A stretch of DNA of 40,140 bases from Bordetella genomosp. 4. Its GTDB lineage: Bacteria; Pseudomonadota; Gammaproteobacteria; Burkholderiales; Burkholderiaceae_B. Made by a program: the position numbers and the translations under genes. Positions 1 through 7,566 of the stretch are shown one piece after another. The stretch is taken from positions 1 through 40,140 of the forward strand of contig NZ_NEVQ01000014.1 of the NCBI RefSeq assembly GCF_002261185.1, read 5' to 3'. Position 1 is the first letter of the stretch. Each line of letters starts with the position of its first letter. The notes beneath the pieces were generated by a model. The model was not told where the DNA came from and searched no databases. It worked only from the letters and a program-made list of their open reading frames with translations.

Positions 1-590
1 AAACGCTGCAAATAGCGATGCAGACTGTCTTCTGAGCGCCCCAGCACGACATCAAAGACCTTATGGTTCTTTAAATCCACCAGCGTCGTGGCGTAGCCCT
101 TTTTACGACTGAAAAAGTGTTCATCGACCCCTAACACCTGCGGGCAAGCCCGGCTCGAGAGCTCTGAGACGCGCTGCCTCACAAACGATTGATACCAGCG
201 CTCGACCGTCGCACTGCCGATCCGGTGTGTGACCGTCAGCTTGCGTTGACTAACGCCGCCCTCGTGGGCCTCAAATACCTCCAGCCGATAGGCCTCGATG
301 GCCCGAAGCCGAGGGCGAATCCCAGAGAATCGATGCCGGAAATAGCGATGGCAGTCAGTACAGTGGTACTTGGGCACGCTCAGGTGCAACACCATCAACT
401 GATTACCCTGACGGGTGTGTTTAACGGTGCGCCGATGCGTGGCCTTAATGCGCAATCCGTCGTGCGAACAATACTCGCACACCGGACGTTTGGCCGGCCT
501 GGCCCAGACGTGGATGTCTCGGCGACGCTCCACCCGTTGAACTACTAAATCCCGAAACCCTAAGATAGAATCGACTGGGGACATCGGCAT
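1..590 (-). CDS. ISL3-family transposase, N-terminal 196 residues (truncated by window edge)
   Basis: Reading the minus strand from ATG at 590 (a second in-frame ATG lies at 584) gives an uninterrupted frame to the window edge. The N-terminal part has a zinc-finger-like arrangement, CEYC near residue 40 and CTDC near residue 77, typical of ISL3 transposases. A helix-turn-helix region follows, then the start of the DDE catalytic domain with LGVDEHFFSRKKGYAT and LVDLKNHKVFDV, where the Asp of GVDE is the expected first catalytic acid. The protein should catalyse cut-and-paste movement of the element. No stop or frameshift is visible, so the gene may be intact beyond the edge. Confidence 0.85.
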   Translation of the reverse strand, partial: MPMSPVDSILGFRDLVVQRVERRRDIHVWARPAKRPVCEYCSHDGLRIKATHRRTVKHTRQGNQLMVLHLSVPKYHCTDCHRYFRHRFSGIRPRLRAIEAYRLEVFEAHEGGVSQRKLTVTHRIGSATVERWYQSFVRQRVSELSSRACPQVLGVDEHFFSRKKGYATTLVDLKNHKVFDVVLGRSEDSLHRYLQR

Positions 591-591
591 T
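577..591 (+). repeat. internal copy of the IS terminal repeat over the transposase start
   Basis: The plus-strand stretch GGGGACATCGGCATT at 577-591 matches 13 of 15 bases of the terminal repeat read inward on the minus strand (GGGGACACCGACATT at 647-633). The two copies are inverted relative to each other, about 41 bp apart, and the internal one spans the transposase start codon. It could be a second transposase-binding site; that is inference. Confidence 0.5.
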
Positions 592-648
592 GCCTCCATT
601 AAACCTGTTTCTTCGCAAAAACAAGTCTAATGAATGTCGGTGTCCCCC

Positions 649-833
649 GTTAATGATGTAGAGCCTGTTTTTGTTTGGTATTACGGCTCGTAGTTAGGCG
701 GCAAACCCCACATCGAGGTACCCAATGAAGACACAGCCAGACCGTTCCTAATGTTCCAAGACGGCGTTGCGCAAGCCACATTGGACCTCTACTTTGCCAC
801 CTTCCCTGACTGCCGCATGGTGCGAGTCGAGCA
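649..833. other. gene-free stretch between IS end and GGDEF gene
   Basis: Short open frames exist on both strands (for example 751-942 plus and 650-874 minus), but none has a convincing ribosome-binding site or recognisable domain. The plus frame overlaps the 3' end of the GGDEF gene. This may be the remnant of whatever gene the insertion interrupted. Confidence 0.4.
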
Positions 834-2141
834 TTACGCCCTGTCCAGCCGGCTCCCAGGCTCTCTGATGTCACTTACCACACGGTTTCGGCCTGCCGTC
901 TTGGCTTGGTACAGTAGGCCATCTGCCCGTTCCAATGCCTGAGTTAAAGGCTCATGCATGTACCACTGTGTTGCGCCTAGGCTCATCGTTACTGATATGC
1001 GCTGCCCGCGGACAGGCAACGCTGAAGCACGCAGTTGCGCACGCAAGCGCTCCGCCACCGTCATAGCGTCGCTGGCATCCTTTACACGTAGTAGAGCTGC
1101 GAACTCTTCACCTCCCAAGCGCGCGACCAGATCACCTTGCCTGACGCTGCCGCGTAACGCTTGACCGACCAAACGCAGTATCTCATCTCCAGCAGCATGG
1201 CCATGCTGGTCGTTGATAGACTTGAACCAATCGATATCACACATCAGCACGGCGCTGCACCCCTCGCATCGACGCTGCCATGTAGCCGCATTCTCCTCGA
1301 ACCCTCGACGGTTCAGTAACTGCGTCAGTGCATCGTGGTTTCTCTCCCATTTGAGTCCGACCACCAGATCGCGAACGGCCGCGGCTAGCCATAGCATCGC
1401 GAAGAGCACGGCAAAGAGCAGCATGCTCATTTGCATGACCAGCCAGAACAGACTGCGCTCAAATCGCGCAGTATCTAGGGGCTCCCAAGGCCACGGCACT
1501 GTCAGTATGGTGCGAAGAAAAAAGCTCAGACCCAGGCACCCGAAAATCCACAGTAGCGACCGGTCAAGGTAGGAGACAGTCCGTACCCGAGCCAGACGCC
1601 AGGCAGGTAGCAGCAAAACCGAACCCAGACCAAAGTTCAGCGCGTAAATGCGGGCGGAATGGTTGAAGCTGACTATCTCGAAGTAATAGCGCACGGACAC
1701 AGTGAGCAGCACTAGAGCGCAAGCCTTTCCCCAGTCATACTTGACCCGAAAGCGCAAGGACAGACTATGGCTTAGCAGAGCAACACCGACCAGGTAAATA
1801 GCGGCCATAGCGTAGGATAGTTCGCCGCTACGCTCTCGCAACAACTGTAGACACAGGCCTAGACCGAGCACCGCGTAGGCCGCGCCAGCCCAAGCCGGAT
1901 CGCGAGATCTGCGTGACGCTAGCCAACCAACCGTGAAGGTACCTGCCAGCAGCAGGATAACTAAGGGCAACGCCAACACGAAAAAAGAAGAATGGTCGAG
2001 ACTCAAAACATCTAACCAGCGGTGCCTAGAAATGATGAAAATCCACGAAGGTTGGCATCTCGCGAAGATTCTGAGCAGACCGTGCGTTGCTCGTAACGAA
2101 TGCGTCGTTGACCCAGACGTGGGAAATAGCTTCGTAGACAT
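834..2141 (-). CDS. membrane-bound diguanylate cyclase (GGDEF protein)
   Basis: The protein should make cyclic di-GMP from two GTP at the inner membrane. From about residue 52 to 255 there are six or seven hydrophobic segments (for example FFVLALPLVILLLAG and LLFAVLFAMLWLAAAV), forming a membrane sensor of no named family. The C-terminal GGDEF domain (about 265-425) has the active-site motif GGEEF at 343-347, the metal-binding CDID at 301-304, and an inhibitory I-site RQGD at 334-337, five residues before GGEEF, so product inhibition is likely. The first ~45 residues look unlike the rest and the start at 2141 has a weak ribosome-binding site. The true start may be the in-frame TTG near 2006. 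Signal and target are unknown. Confidence 0.85.
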   Translation of the reverse strand: MSTKLFPTSGSTTHSLRATHGLLRIFARCQPSWIFIISRHRWLDVLSLDHSSFFVLALPLVILLLAGTFTVGWLASRRSRDPAWAGAAYAVLGLGLCLQLLRERSGELSYAMAAIYLVGVALLSHSLSLRFRVKYDWGKACALVLLTVSVRYYFEIVSFNHSARIYALNFGLGSVLLLPAWRLARVRTVSYLDRSLLWIFGCLGLSFFLRTILTVPWPWEPLDTARFERSLFWLVMQMSMLLFAVLFAMLWLAAAVRDLVVGLKWERNHDALTQLLNRRGFEENAATWQRRCEGCSAVLMCDIDWFKSINDQHGHAAGDEILRLVGQALRGSVRQGDLVARLGGEEFAALLRVKDASDAMTVAERLRAQLRASALPVRGQRISVTMSLGATQWYMHEPLTQALERADGLLYQAKTAGRNRVVSDIREPGSRLDRA

Positions 2142-2409
2142 CTTACGCGGTAATCGTGTCCAGCTTCGGCACCTCCGCCACAGGCACCGCTGTCAGGCAA
2201 GCGAAGAAGACATGCAATAGGCTATCCACCTGGCGCGATAACCACGACGTCACATCCCGCCGCCCCTTTCCGGCTATCCCACCCGTTGTAACTCCAGCTA
2301 AACGCGCGGCACGTTGAAAACTCACCACATTTCACTCGCCATCCGTCCACGACACTAGCATTATTCGGCGCGTAGGGCACACGAATAAATATTGAACAAG
2401 GAAAAAAAA
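2142..2409. other. intergenic region between divergent genes
   Basis: This region separates the GGDEF gene (minus) from the lipoprotein gene (plus) and should contain both promoters. A GTG-started 61-codon frame on the minus strand (2143-2328) ends two bases before the annotated GGDEF start, but it has no recognisable domain and a poor initiation region, so it is not called as a gene. Confidence 0.4.
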
Positions 2410-2817
2410 GTGCGATCCAGTTTTCTGAAGGCCCTGCTGGCCTGCCTGTGCAGCGTCACGGTCACCGCTTGCACTACCTGGGATGCGGCGATGCTGCGAC
2501 ATAAGGGCAAGCCCGTCAACGACATCGTGGCCGAATGGGGAGTTCCCGACCGCGTCTATGCCAGCGAAGACCTGCCGGTCGGGCAGTTGGTCTACATGTG
2601 GCAGACCTCCGGCGAAGTCTCGTGGAACGAAGCCGTTGGCACGTTCTACGTACCTCCTCCCGGCGGCGTCAGCTACGGTTTCGGCAACAACACCGGCACC
2701 ATCTACGAACGGCGCACAGGCATCGCCAGCTGCTACACCATGCTCCACGTCGACGAAAAGGGCATTGTGGTCGGTGGAGACCTCGTCAACAACGGCACGA
2801 CCTGCAAAATGTGGTGA
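2410..2817 (+). CDS. small outer-membrane-type lipoprotein of unknown function
   Basis: I chose the GTG at 2410 because AAGGA sits just upstream at 2398-2402; an in-frame TTG at 2392 would add six residues across that site. The N-terminus is a lipoprotein signal: basic VRSS, a hydrophobic stretch, and lipobox VTAC with the acylated Cys near residue 21. The mature part of about 115 residues contains GKPVNDIVAEWGVPDRVY, which resembles the start of SmpA/OmlA-like and related small envelope lipoproteins that pair 'W-G-x-P' with a following beta strand, then a Gly-rich segment and two further Cys (SCYTM and TTCKMW) that could form a disulfide. Specific function is not recognised. The next small secreted protein follows 73 bp downstream on the same strand. 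Confidence 0.8.
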   Translation: MRSSFLKALLACLCSVTVTACTTWDAAMLRHKGKPVNDIVAEWGVPDRVYASEDLPVGQLVYMWQTSGEVSWNEAVGTFYVPPPGGVSYGFGNNTGTIYERRTGIASCYTMLHVDEKGIVVGGDLVNNGTTCKMW

Positions 2818-2890
2818 TGGTGGCATGACTCGGGTCGCACACACGACCCTCTAGCCTGCCCCCATCGAACAACCAGCAAGAGACATCCTA

Positions 2891-3223
2891 ATGATGAACA
2901 TGAAAACCTCCCTTGTCCCGTTGCTCGCCCTGATCTTGCTGTCTGGGCCGACTCTAGCTGCCGAGAAAGCACCCACGCCCGGCGACACCTCCCGCGCCAT
3001 CGCCTACGCCGACGTCATGCGCGCCTACGCCTATGGCAAGCAGGCCAATGAATTCAAGGCGCTCTATGACAAGATCGGCCCCGGCCCCGACGGCCTGGAA
3101 GCAATGACCAACGCCGCCAATCTCATGACCCTGGCCAACCAGGCCATGCGCGCGGCCTGCGCACGCGAACCGCACTACGTGGAAAAAGGGATTGAGGCGT
3201 TTCGCTGCAGCAAGATTAAATAA
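2891..3223 (+). CDS. small secreted (periplasmic) protein of unknown function
   Basis: The protein has 110 residues. The N-terminus is a clear Sec signal peptide: MMNMKTS, then a leucine-rich core, with cleavage expected after TLAA near residue 23. The mature part is about 87 residues, mostly helical in character, with Tyr-rich YADVMRAYAYGKQ and two Cys (RAACARE, FRCSKIK) that could pair in the periplasm. The ribosome-binding site is modest (AAGAGA at 2878-2883). It lies on the same strand as the preceding lipoprotein and may share its transcript. No domain is recognised. Confidence 0.7.
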   Translation: MMNMKTSLVPLLALILLSGPTLAAEKAPTPGDTSRAIAYADVMRAYAYGKQANEFKALYDKIGPGPDGLEAMTNAANLMTLANQAMRAACAREPHYVEKGIEAFRCSKIK

Positions 3224-3310
3224 GATGGTCGACACCCACGGCATGATGCGTCATTGCTTTGATAGCCCCCCCGCCTGCTCGTCCTGATTATCTTTGCACC
3301 TGCCCGCGAT

Positions 3311-4204
3311 CTAGCGACCGCTCCCGCGCAGATACGGAGCCTGTTCGAAATACTCGATCAGCAATTCGATCAAGACTCGTATTTTTCGCGCGGGATGTTG
3401 CCCAGGCGGGCGAATGACATAGATACCTGCTGGTGGTGGCGGATAGCCTGTCATGACAGGAACTAGCGCACCCGAAGCCACATATTCATAGGTTACGCAG
3501 TCAGGCAGCCAAGCGATGCCCAATCCCGCCGCCGCAGCTGCAGCCAGCGCGATGCCGTTGTCGGCTTTGAACCGGCCCTGCGGACGAACGCTGACGATCT
3601 TGTCGCCGTCCAGGAATTGCCACGCTTCGGTGCCTTGCATGAGCGCTTGATGATCGAGCAGATCGTCTGGCGTCTGGGGCGCGCCATGCGCGTCGATATA
3701 GTCGGGACTCGCGACGAGCTTGCCATAGAGCGGCGCGACACGTCTGGCAATCAAGTTGGAGTCCTGCAGATAGCCGACCCGTATCGCACAATCAAAACCC
3801 TCTGCGATGAGGTCAACAAAGCGATCACTGTACGAAGCATCAATATGCAACTGCGGATGACGGCGTCCCATGTCGGCGAGCACAGGAGCAAAATGATTGG
3901 GCCCCAAAGAAACCGGCACGGCCACTCGCAAGCGACCGCGAAGGTCACCATCGGGCAGGATCGTTTCCCTCGCTACGTCAATCTCGATGCAGGCCCGCGC
4001 AGCATGATCTCGAAACGCACCGCCCGCCTCTGTTAAAGCAGCGCCGCGCGTGGTGCGTGCCAGCAGCTGGATACCCAGCTCTGCTTCCAGCCGCAAAAGC
4101 CGACGGCTGACGATTGATTTAGAGACGCCGAGCCGGCGTGCAGCGGAAGACACGCCCCCCGCGTCTGCAACGGCGACAAAGGTCTGCAGGTCTTCGATAT
4201 CCAT
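3311..4204 (-). CDS. LysR-family transcriptional regulator
   Basis: This is a 297-residue protein of normal LysR length. The N-terminal winged helix-turn-helix (residues ~1-60) begins MDIEDLQTFVAVADAGG and contains SSAARRLGVSKSIVSRRL, the recognition helix region. The substrate-binding domain follows from about residue 90, with VAVPVSLG and the CAIRVGYLQDSNL stretch typical of the CrgA/AaeR-like branch. It is divergent from the isochorismatase-like gene, with 141 bp between the two start codons, the classical arrangement for a LysR regulator controlling its neighbour. The inducer is unknown. Confidence 0.9.
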   Translation of the reverse strand: MDIEDLQTFVAVADAGGVSSAARRLGVSKSIVSRRLLRLEAELGIQLLARTTRGAALTEAGGAFRDHAARACIEIDVARETILPDGDLRGRLRVAVPVSLGPNHFAPVLADMGRRHPQLHIDASYSDRFVDLIAEGFDCAIRVGYLQDSNLIARRVAPLYGKLVASPDYIDAHGAPQTPDDLLDHQALMQGTEAWQFLDGDKIVSVRPQGRFKADNGIALAAAAAAGLGIAWLPDCVTYEYVASGALVPVMTGYPPPPAGIYVIRPPGQHPARKIRVLIELLIEYFEQAPYLRGSGR

Positions 4205-4345
4205 TCAGCGTTCCTTGTTCGGCGACACAGCGTAACAAAACTGGCCGGTACCGCATCATAAATACAGATGCCAGAATCCATTCAGGCAGCACGACAACTC
4301 GAGCGTGGCTGCCGCCCCCCTTCACCTACCGCAGAGGATGTATCA

Positions 4346-4999
4346 ATGACCTTCCGTAACGGCTTGGCTTCGCTTCTTCGTCCCGAGGATTCAGTACTCG
4401 TTCTGATTGATCACCAACCTTACCAGCTTGCGAACGTGAACAGTCACGAGCCGCAGATGGTGGTCAACAATTCAGCCGCGTTGGCAAAAGTCGCCAAGGC
4501 CTTCGGCGTGCCCACCATCCTGACAACCGTGATCGCCAAACAAGGCGGCCTCCTCTTCCCCCAGATCACCGATGTGTTTCCCGGCCAGGAAGTCATCGAC
4601 CGGACGCTCATCAACACCTGGGAGGATAAAAAGGTGGTAGATGCCGTGAAAGCAACGGGCCGCAAGCAACTCATCATCGCTGGCCTGTGGACGGAGGTCT
4701 GCGTTGCGATGCCCACCATTCAGGCGCTGGGCGAAGGCTGGGATGTGACCGTGGTCACCGATGCATCCGGCGGCGTGTCGGTCGAGGCGCACGAGGTCGC
4801 CATCCAGCGCATGATCGCAGCCGGTGCAAACATGATGACGTGGCTGGCGGTGGCATCCGAATGGCAGCGCGATTGGGCTCGCACCGAACACGTCGCCGAT
4901 TTGACGGAAGTCGTTAAGCACCATGCTGGCGGCAGCGGCATAGCGTTTTTATGGGAACAGCAGTTGCTCAAAACGCCTGCGCCGAGCACTGCTCGCTGA
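4346..4999 (+). CDS. isochorismatase-like cysteine hydrolase (YcaC type)
   Basis: I start at ATG 4346 because AGAGGA at 4333-4338 precedes it at good spacing; the frame is open upstream to 4268 but without a ribosome-binding site. The 217-residue product has the cysteine-hydrolase fold: catalytic Asp in VLVLIDHQPYQ near residue 21, and nucleophile Cys in GLWTEVCVAMP near residue 120, with the preceding ATGRKQLIIAG strand. The family hydrolyses amides or related C-N bonds, but substrates of YcaC-type members are mostly unknown. The LysR gene upstream on the opposite strand probably regulates it. Confidence 0.88.
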   Translation: MTFRNGLASLLRPEDSVLVLIDHQPYQLANVNSHEPQMVVNNSAALAKVAKAFGVPTILTTVIAKQGGLLFPQITDVFPGQEVIDRTLINTWEDKKVVDAVKATGRKQLIIAGLWTEVCVAMPTIQALGEGWDVTVVTDASGGVSVEAHEVAIQRMIAAGANMMTWLAVASEWQRDWARTEHVADLTEVVKHHAGGSGIAFLWEQQLLKTPAPSTAR

Positions 5000-5018
5000 T
5001 CTCGTATCAATAAAAAAA

Positions 5019-5058
5019 CTTCCCACGCACATACCGGACAACGGTATGGCGTGGGAAG
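5019..5058 (-). terminator. rho-independent terminator for the Hint-domain gene, possibly bidirectional
   Basis: Arms 5019-5036 and 5042-5058 form a long, nearly perfect stem (CTTCCCACGC paired with GCGTGGGAAG, plus CATACCG with CGGTATG and one bulge). On the minus strand it is followed by TTTTTTT. On the plus strand it is followed shortly by a TTTT run, so it may also stop the hydrolase transcript. Confidence 0.8.
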
Positions 5059-5073
5059 CCAGTTTTCTATCAA

Positions 5074-5104
5074 CATCGGCGCCAGGACCAGCCTGGCGCC
5101 GATG
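5074..5104 (-). terminator. second hairpin just after the Hint-domain stop codon
   Basis: A perfect 13-bp stem (CATCGGCGCCAGG at 5074-5086 and its complement at 5092-5104) has a 5-base loop and begins 5 bases after the stop codon at 5109. No U-run follows directly. It stands in tandem with the terminator at 5019-5058 and may reinforce it or protect the mRNA 3' end. Confidence 0.55.
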
Positions 5105-5108
5105 AAGA

Positions 5109-6344
5109 TCAGCCGTAAGCGACCATCAACTCTTGGTCTTGTTCTTGCTGCAGCTTTTCAGCGCGGGCAGCGTAGACGGCTTGCAGACGCTCGAGTTCGG
5201 CACCCTTGCGCAGAGCGACGAAGCCCGGGCGGTCAGCACGGCGACGCTTGCGGTCTTCCGGACGCAGAGCGGTGACGTCGGCGTTCTGGAAGTAGTCGCG
5301 GTTGCCGCCGTCGGCCCACGATTCGGACATCAGGCCATGGGCGCTGATCACGTCGAACTGATCCAGTTCAACGTGGAAGTACTCGTAGCTGACGTGGTGC
5401 GTTTCTTGGTAGATCGTCTTGCCGTTGACCAGGTCTTGGGCGCGGACCAGTTTGCCTTCGACCAGGATGTGGTGTCCCGGCGAAACCACGATGTCCTTGC
5501 TCGGCACGTTTTCAGCGATGGCATCGCGCACGATGCGGATGGGCATATGCTCGGCACGGCGATCGGCCGGGATGCGCTTGGTGTAGGTCTTGCGGAAGCC
5601 GACCCACTTGACGGTGCGCTCGCCGGATTGGCCGATGACGACATCGCCCGGGACCAGGTCTTCGATGGCGACTTCGCCCTTGGTGGTCTGAATCATGGTG
5701 CCACGCAGGAAGCACACCGGCGAAACGAATTCGCCGAAACCGGTGTTGCCGCCATGGTCAGCGACGATGGCGTCGTAGTCTTCCTGGGTCATGCCCTGGA
5801 TATTGAACGTGACGGGACCGCCACCCACGAGCGGCAATGCGCCATAGGTGAGGGTGCCGGTTTGCGTTTCTGCGTTGTACGTCAGTACGCCGTTGGTACG
5901 CGTGCCCACTGACAGCGTATCGCCAACGCCGAGGCTTTCAACGTTGAAAGTCTGGCCCGTCGACAGCAAAGAGGACGGCTGATAGGAAAATACGCCGCCG
6001 CCATCACCAGTGAAATTGATGGTTTGATTGTTGATCAAGCCAACAGACGCCGTAGGCGCATTGATGGTCAGCTCAGAGCCATCACCGATATTGTAGTTAA
6101 CGCTGCTGAGCGCACTCAGGTTGGCCAGACCCGAATTGATCGTCAAGCTTCCGCCGTTGATCAAGTTGTACGTGGGTGATCCGGCCGCGGTGACGCCCGC
6201 TCCAAAGTTGGCGGTTGCGTCGACGCCATCGATCGTCAGCGTGTTGCTGCCAAGCACGTTCAGCGACAGCGTATCGCCAGCGTCATAGTTACTTTCATCA
6301 ATTGTCTGATCGCTTGAACCAATATCTATACCAATGATCGCCAT
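5109..6344 (-). CDS. Hint-domain (hedgehog/intein-like) protein with beta-rich N-terminal region
   Basis: The start at ATG 6344 is preceded by GGAG at correct spacing; the frame is open upstream to 6416 but without that site. The 411-residue product has two parts. Residues 1-205 are acidic, rich in Gly, Asn, Thr and Leu-Thr-Ile repeats (LTIDG, LTINS, LTINA), as in secreted repeat or adhesin-like proteins, with no Sec signal. Residues ~208-350 form a Hint_2-type domain: presumed nucleophile Cys211 in VCFLRGTMIQ, the IEDLVPGD turn, the VVSPGHHILVEGKLV block with His291/292, and HGLMSESW near 336. The tail is helical and basic. Hint folds carry out self-cleavage or ligation in inteins and hedgehog, but the role of this stand-alone family is unknown. 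Export by a type I route is a guess. Confidence 0.85.
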   Translation of the reverse strand: MAIIGIDIGSSDQTIDESNYDAGDTLSLNVLGSNTLTIDGVDATANFGAGVTAAGSPTYNLINGGSLTINSGLANLSALSSVNYNIGDGSELTINAPTASVGLINNQTINFTGDGGGVFSYQPSSLLSTGQTFNVESLGVGDTLSVGTRTNGVLTYNAETQTGTLTYGALPLVGGGPVTFNIQGMTQEDYDAIVADHGGNTGFGEFVSPVCFLRGTMIQTTKGEVAIEDLVPGDVVIGQSGERTVKWVGFRKTYTKRIPADRRAEHMPIRIVRDAIAENVPSKDIVVSPGHHILVEGKLVRAQDLVNGKTIYQETHHVSYEYFHVELDQFDVISAHGLMSESWADGGNRDYFQNADVTALRPEDRKRRRADRPGFVALRKGAELERLQAVYAARAEKLQQEQDQELMVAYG

Positions 6345-6382
6345 GACATTCTCCGACGCAAAAGTTGCAAAAAGAAAGCATC

Positions 6383-6720
6383 CGTGAAGAACATCTTCAC
6401 GAACCGCAAAAAACAATACCGGACTTGCCTATTCAACAGCAGCATTCTCAGATGATTTCAAATATTTTTGAAACTGTTTTTTATTTCAAGTTGTTAAAAA
6501 CAACACAATAAGAGTCGAGAATCTTTCAGCAGGCTAAATTATCACAGCTAAATGCACAAATACATGTCATTAACCCCTATATTGTCATAGTTAATTGCAT
6601 ATCGACTTCGCATAGATATTTCCATTGCAATTTAACTGACACAATTCAGCAATATTTCAGGCAGAAATATTTGGCACATTAATTGCATGTACCGACAAGA
6701 AAGATGACTAGAAAAAATAC
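6383..6720. promoter_or_regulatory. AT-rich upstream region of the Hint-domain gene with several dyads
   Basis: From about 6420 to 6720 the DNA is clearly more AT-rich than its surroundings and has no gene. It contains the inverted repeats CGTGAAGA/TCTTCACG (6383-6401, inside the leader), TTTCAAA/TTTGAAA (6456-6473) and GTTGTT/AACAAC (6490-6504). This is probably the control region of the Hint gene; the regulator is unknown. Confidence 0.5.
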
Positions 6721-7112
6721 GTAGAAACAGGCAGAAATTTCGAGAAACCACCTCGTAGGCGCCGCTAACGACGGTCTTTTTGTCTGAGTTTCTCCACCTT
6801 CGAGCCAATTGAACTCAAGGATCTCGAGCGGATACAAGGGAGCCGGCGTTCTGTCGCCAGACTCCCCAAGCAGCATGCAAAGGAGCGCCTGCTGCGCTCT
6901 TTTTCGAGTGATTTGGTGCACCTCGGTGAGGCTTTCGTTCGATATGTCTGTCGAGCGCGGCCGAGGGGCGGCCTAAACCGGAAGCCCCGAGATGTAAAAA
7001 CATCGGCCATAATGTGACATGACATGAAAGAATTGCACAACCCGCTGCACAATCACGAACATGTCGCGAACCCGGCAAATTGATTTCAGCGCCTACTCCA
7101 CGGAGCCCTTCT
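6721..7112. other. gene-free region containing an orphan terminator-like hairpin
   Basis: No supported coding sequence was found. Short minus-strand frames across 6679-7165 overlap each other and have no domains. The notable structures are the hairpin at 6883-6904 and the palindrome GATGTAAAAACATC at 6991-7004. A small RNA or a decayed gene would fit. Confidence 0.4.
6883..6904 (+). terminator. terminator-like hairpin with no assigned gene
   Basis: A GAGCGC/GCGCTC stem (6883-6888 with 6894-6899), 5-base loop, is followed directly by TTTTT at 6900-6904. No plus-strand gene ends nearby, so it may end an unannotated small RNA starting in the AT-rich region upstream. Confidence 0.5.
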
Positions 7113-7247
7113 ATGCGTTTCGCTGCTTTGCTGTCTCTCACCCTCTTGGCCGCCTGCGCCAGCAAACCTCCGACACCAGTAGTGATTCCGTCAGAATCTC
7201 AGGTCGACCAAGGCAGTGCACCGCCTGCGGAGCTGCCTCGGAAATAG
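7113..7247 (+). CDS. 44-residue small lipoprotein
   Basis: ATG at 7113 is preceded by GGAG at 7102-7105. The peptide begins MRFAALLSLTLLAACAS, a complete lipoprotein signal with lipobox LAAC and the acylated Cys at residue 15, followed by a Pro-rich mature tail of about 30 residues (SKPPTPVVIPSE). It is short but has all parts of an entericidin- or small-lipoprotein-like product. Function is unknown. It stands alone, between the gene-free region and the minus-strand sulfur cluster. Confidence 0.65.
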   Translation: MRFAALLSLTLLAACASKPPTPVVIPSESQVDQGSAPPAELPRK

Positions 7248-7282
7248 ACATCATCTGATGCCCATGCCATTGCTACAAAGAC

Positions 7283-7320
7283 ATCTGCCTGCGGTAGCGT
7301 CAGCGCCGCCGCAGGCAGAT
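7283..7320. terminator. strong hairpin between convergent small genes
   Basis: A perfect 12-bp stem (ATCTGCCTGCGG at 7283-7294, complement at 7309-7320) with a 14-base loop sits between the plus-strand lipoprotein gene and the minus-strand small membrane protein. On the minus strand it is followed by the T-rich GTCTTTG only, so it is a weak terminator candidate serving both sides. Confidence 0.5.
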
Positions 7321-7379
7321 CAAGCACGATGGCGTCGCAAGAAGCTATGCCGCAACCGTAGCGAACAGGTTTAAACGTC

Positions 7380-7550
7380 TCAGAACGTCGACGCGCAATG
7401 CCCGCCACTCGGAGCATGGCCTGAGCCCGCTGCGATGAGCGGCGGCTCCAATCGAACGTTGACGGGCTTGGACACCGCCCAGTCCCAGGCAAAAAAAGCG
7501 ATCAAACCCAGCCAAAAGACCAGCGTGAGTGAAGATAGATTTCTTTTCAT
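7380..7550 (-). CDS. 56-residue membrane-anchored peptide, last gene of the sulfur cluster
   Basis: ATG at 7550 lies 16 bases after the stop codon of the YeeE/YedE gene, so the two are probably cotranscribed. The peptide begins MKRNLSS and then has one clear hydrophobic helix (residues ~8-27, containing VFWLGLIAFFAWDW), followed by a Pro/Gly-rich tail with one Cys at residue 52. The ribosome-binding site is weak (AGGG about 10 bases upstream). The tight spacing and the membrane segment support it as real; no family is recognised. It could be an accessory subunit of the transporter. Confidence 0.5.
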   Translation of the reverse strand: MKRNLSSLTLVFWLGLIAFFAWDWAVSKPVNVRLEPPLIAAGSGHAPSGGHCASTF

Positions 7551-7566
7551 GATCTGCACGCCCTAC

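Larger units (their letters stand above)
1..648 (-). mobile_element. ISL3-family insertion sequence, partial (one end only)
   Basis: The element runs off the left edge. Its visible end is the terminal inverted repeat at 633-648, which read inward on the minus strand begins GGGGGACACCGACATT. The transposase gene starts about 45 bp inside this end and reads away from it. The opposite end and any target duplication lie outside the window, so neither completeness nor family subgroup can be judged. Family assignment comes from the transposase. Confidence 0.8.

Noticed and set aside
2143-2328. GTG-started 61-codon minus-strand frame before the GGDEF gene
   Set aside because: Plausible coupling by position, but no recognisable features and weak initiation.
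5133-5912. 259-codon plus-strand open frame opposite the Hint-domain gene
   Set aside because: It mirrors the coding strand of a gene with recognisable domain motifs, has no ribosome-binding site and no domain of its own.
7199-7492. 97-codon minus-strand frame
   Set aside because: It overlaps the small membrane peptide and reads through the strong hairpin at 7283-7320; no domain or start signal.
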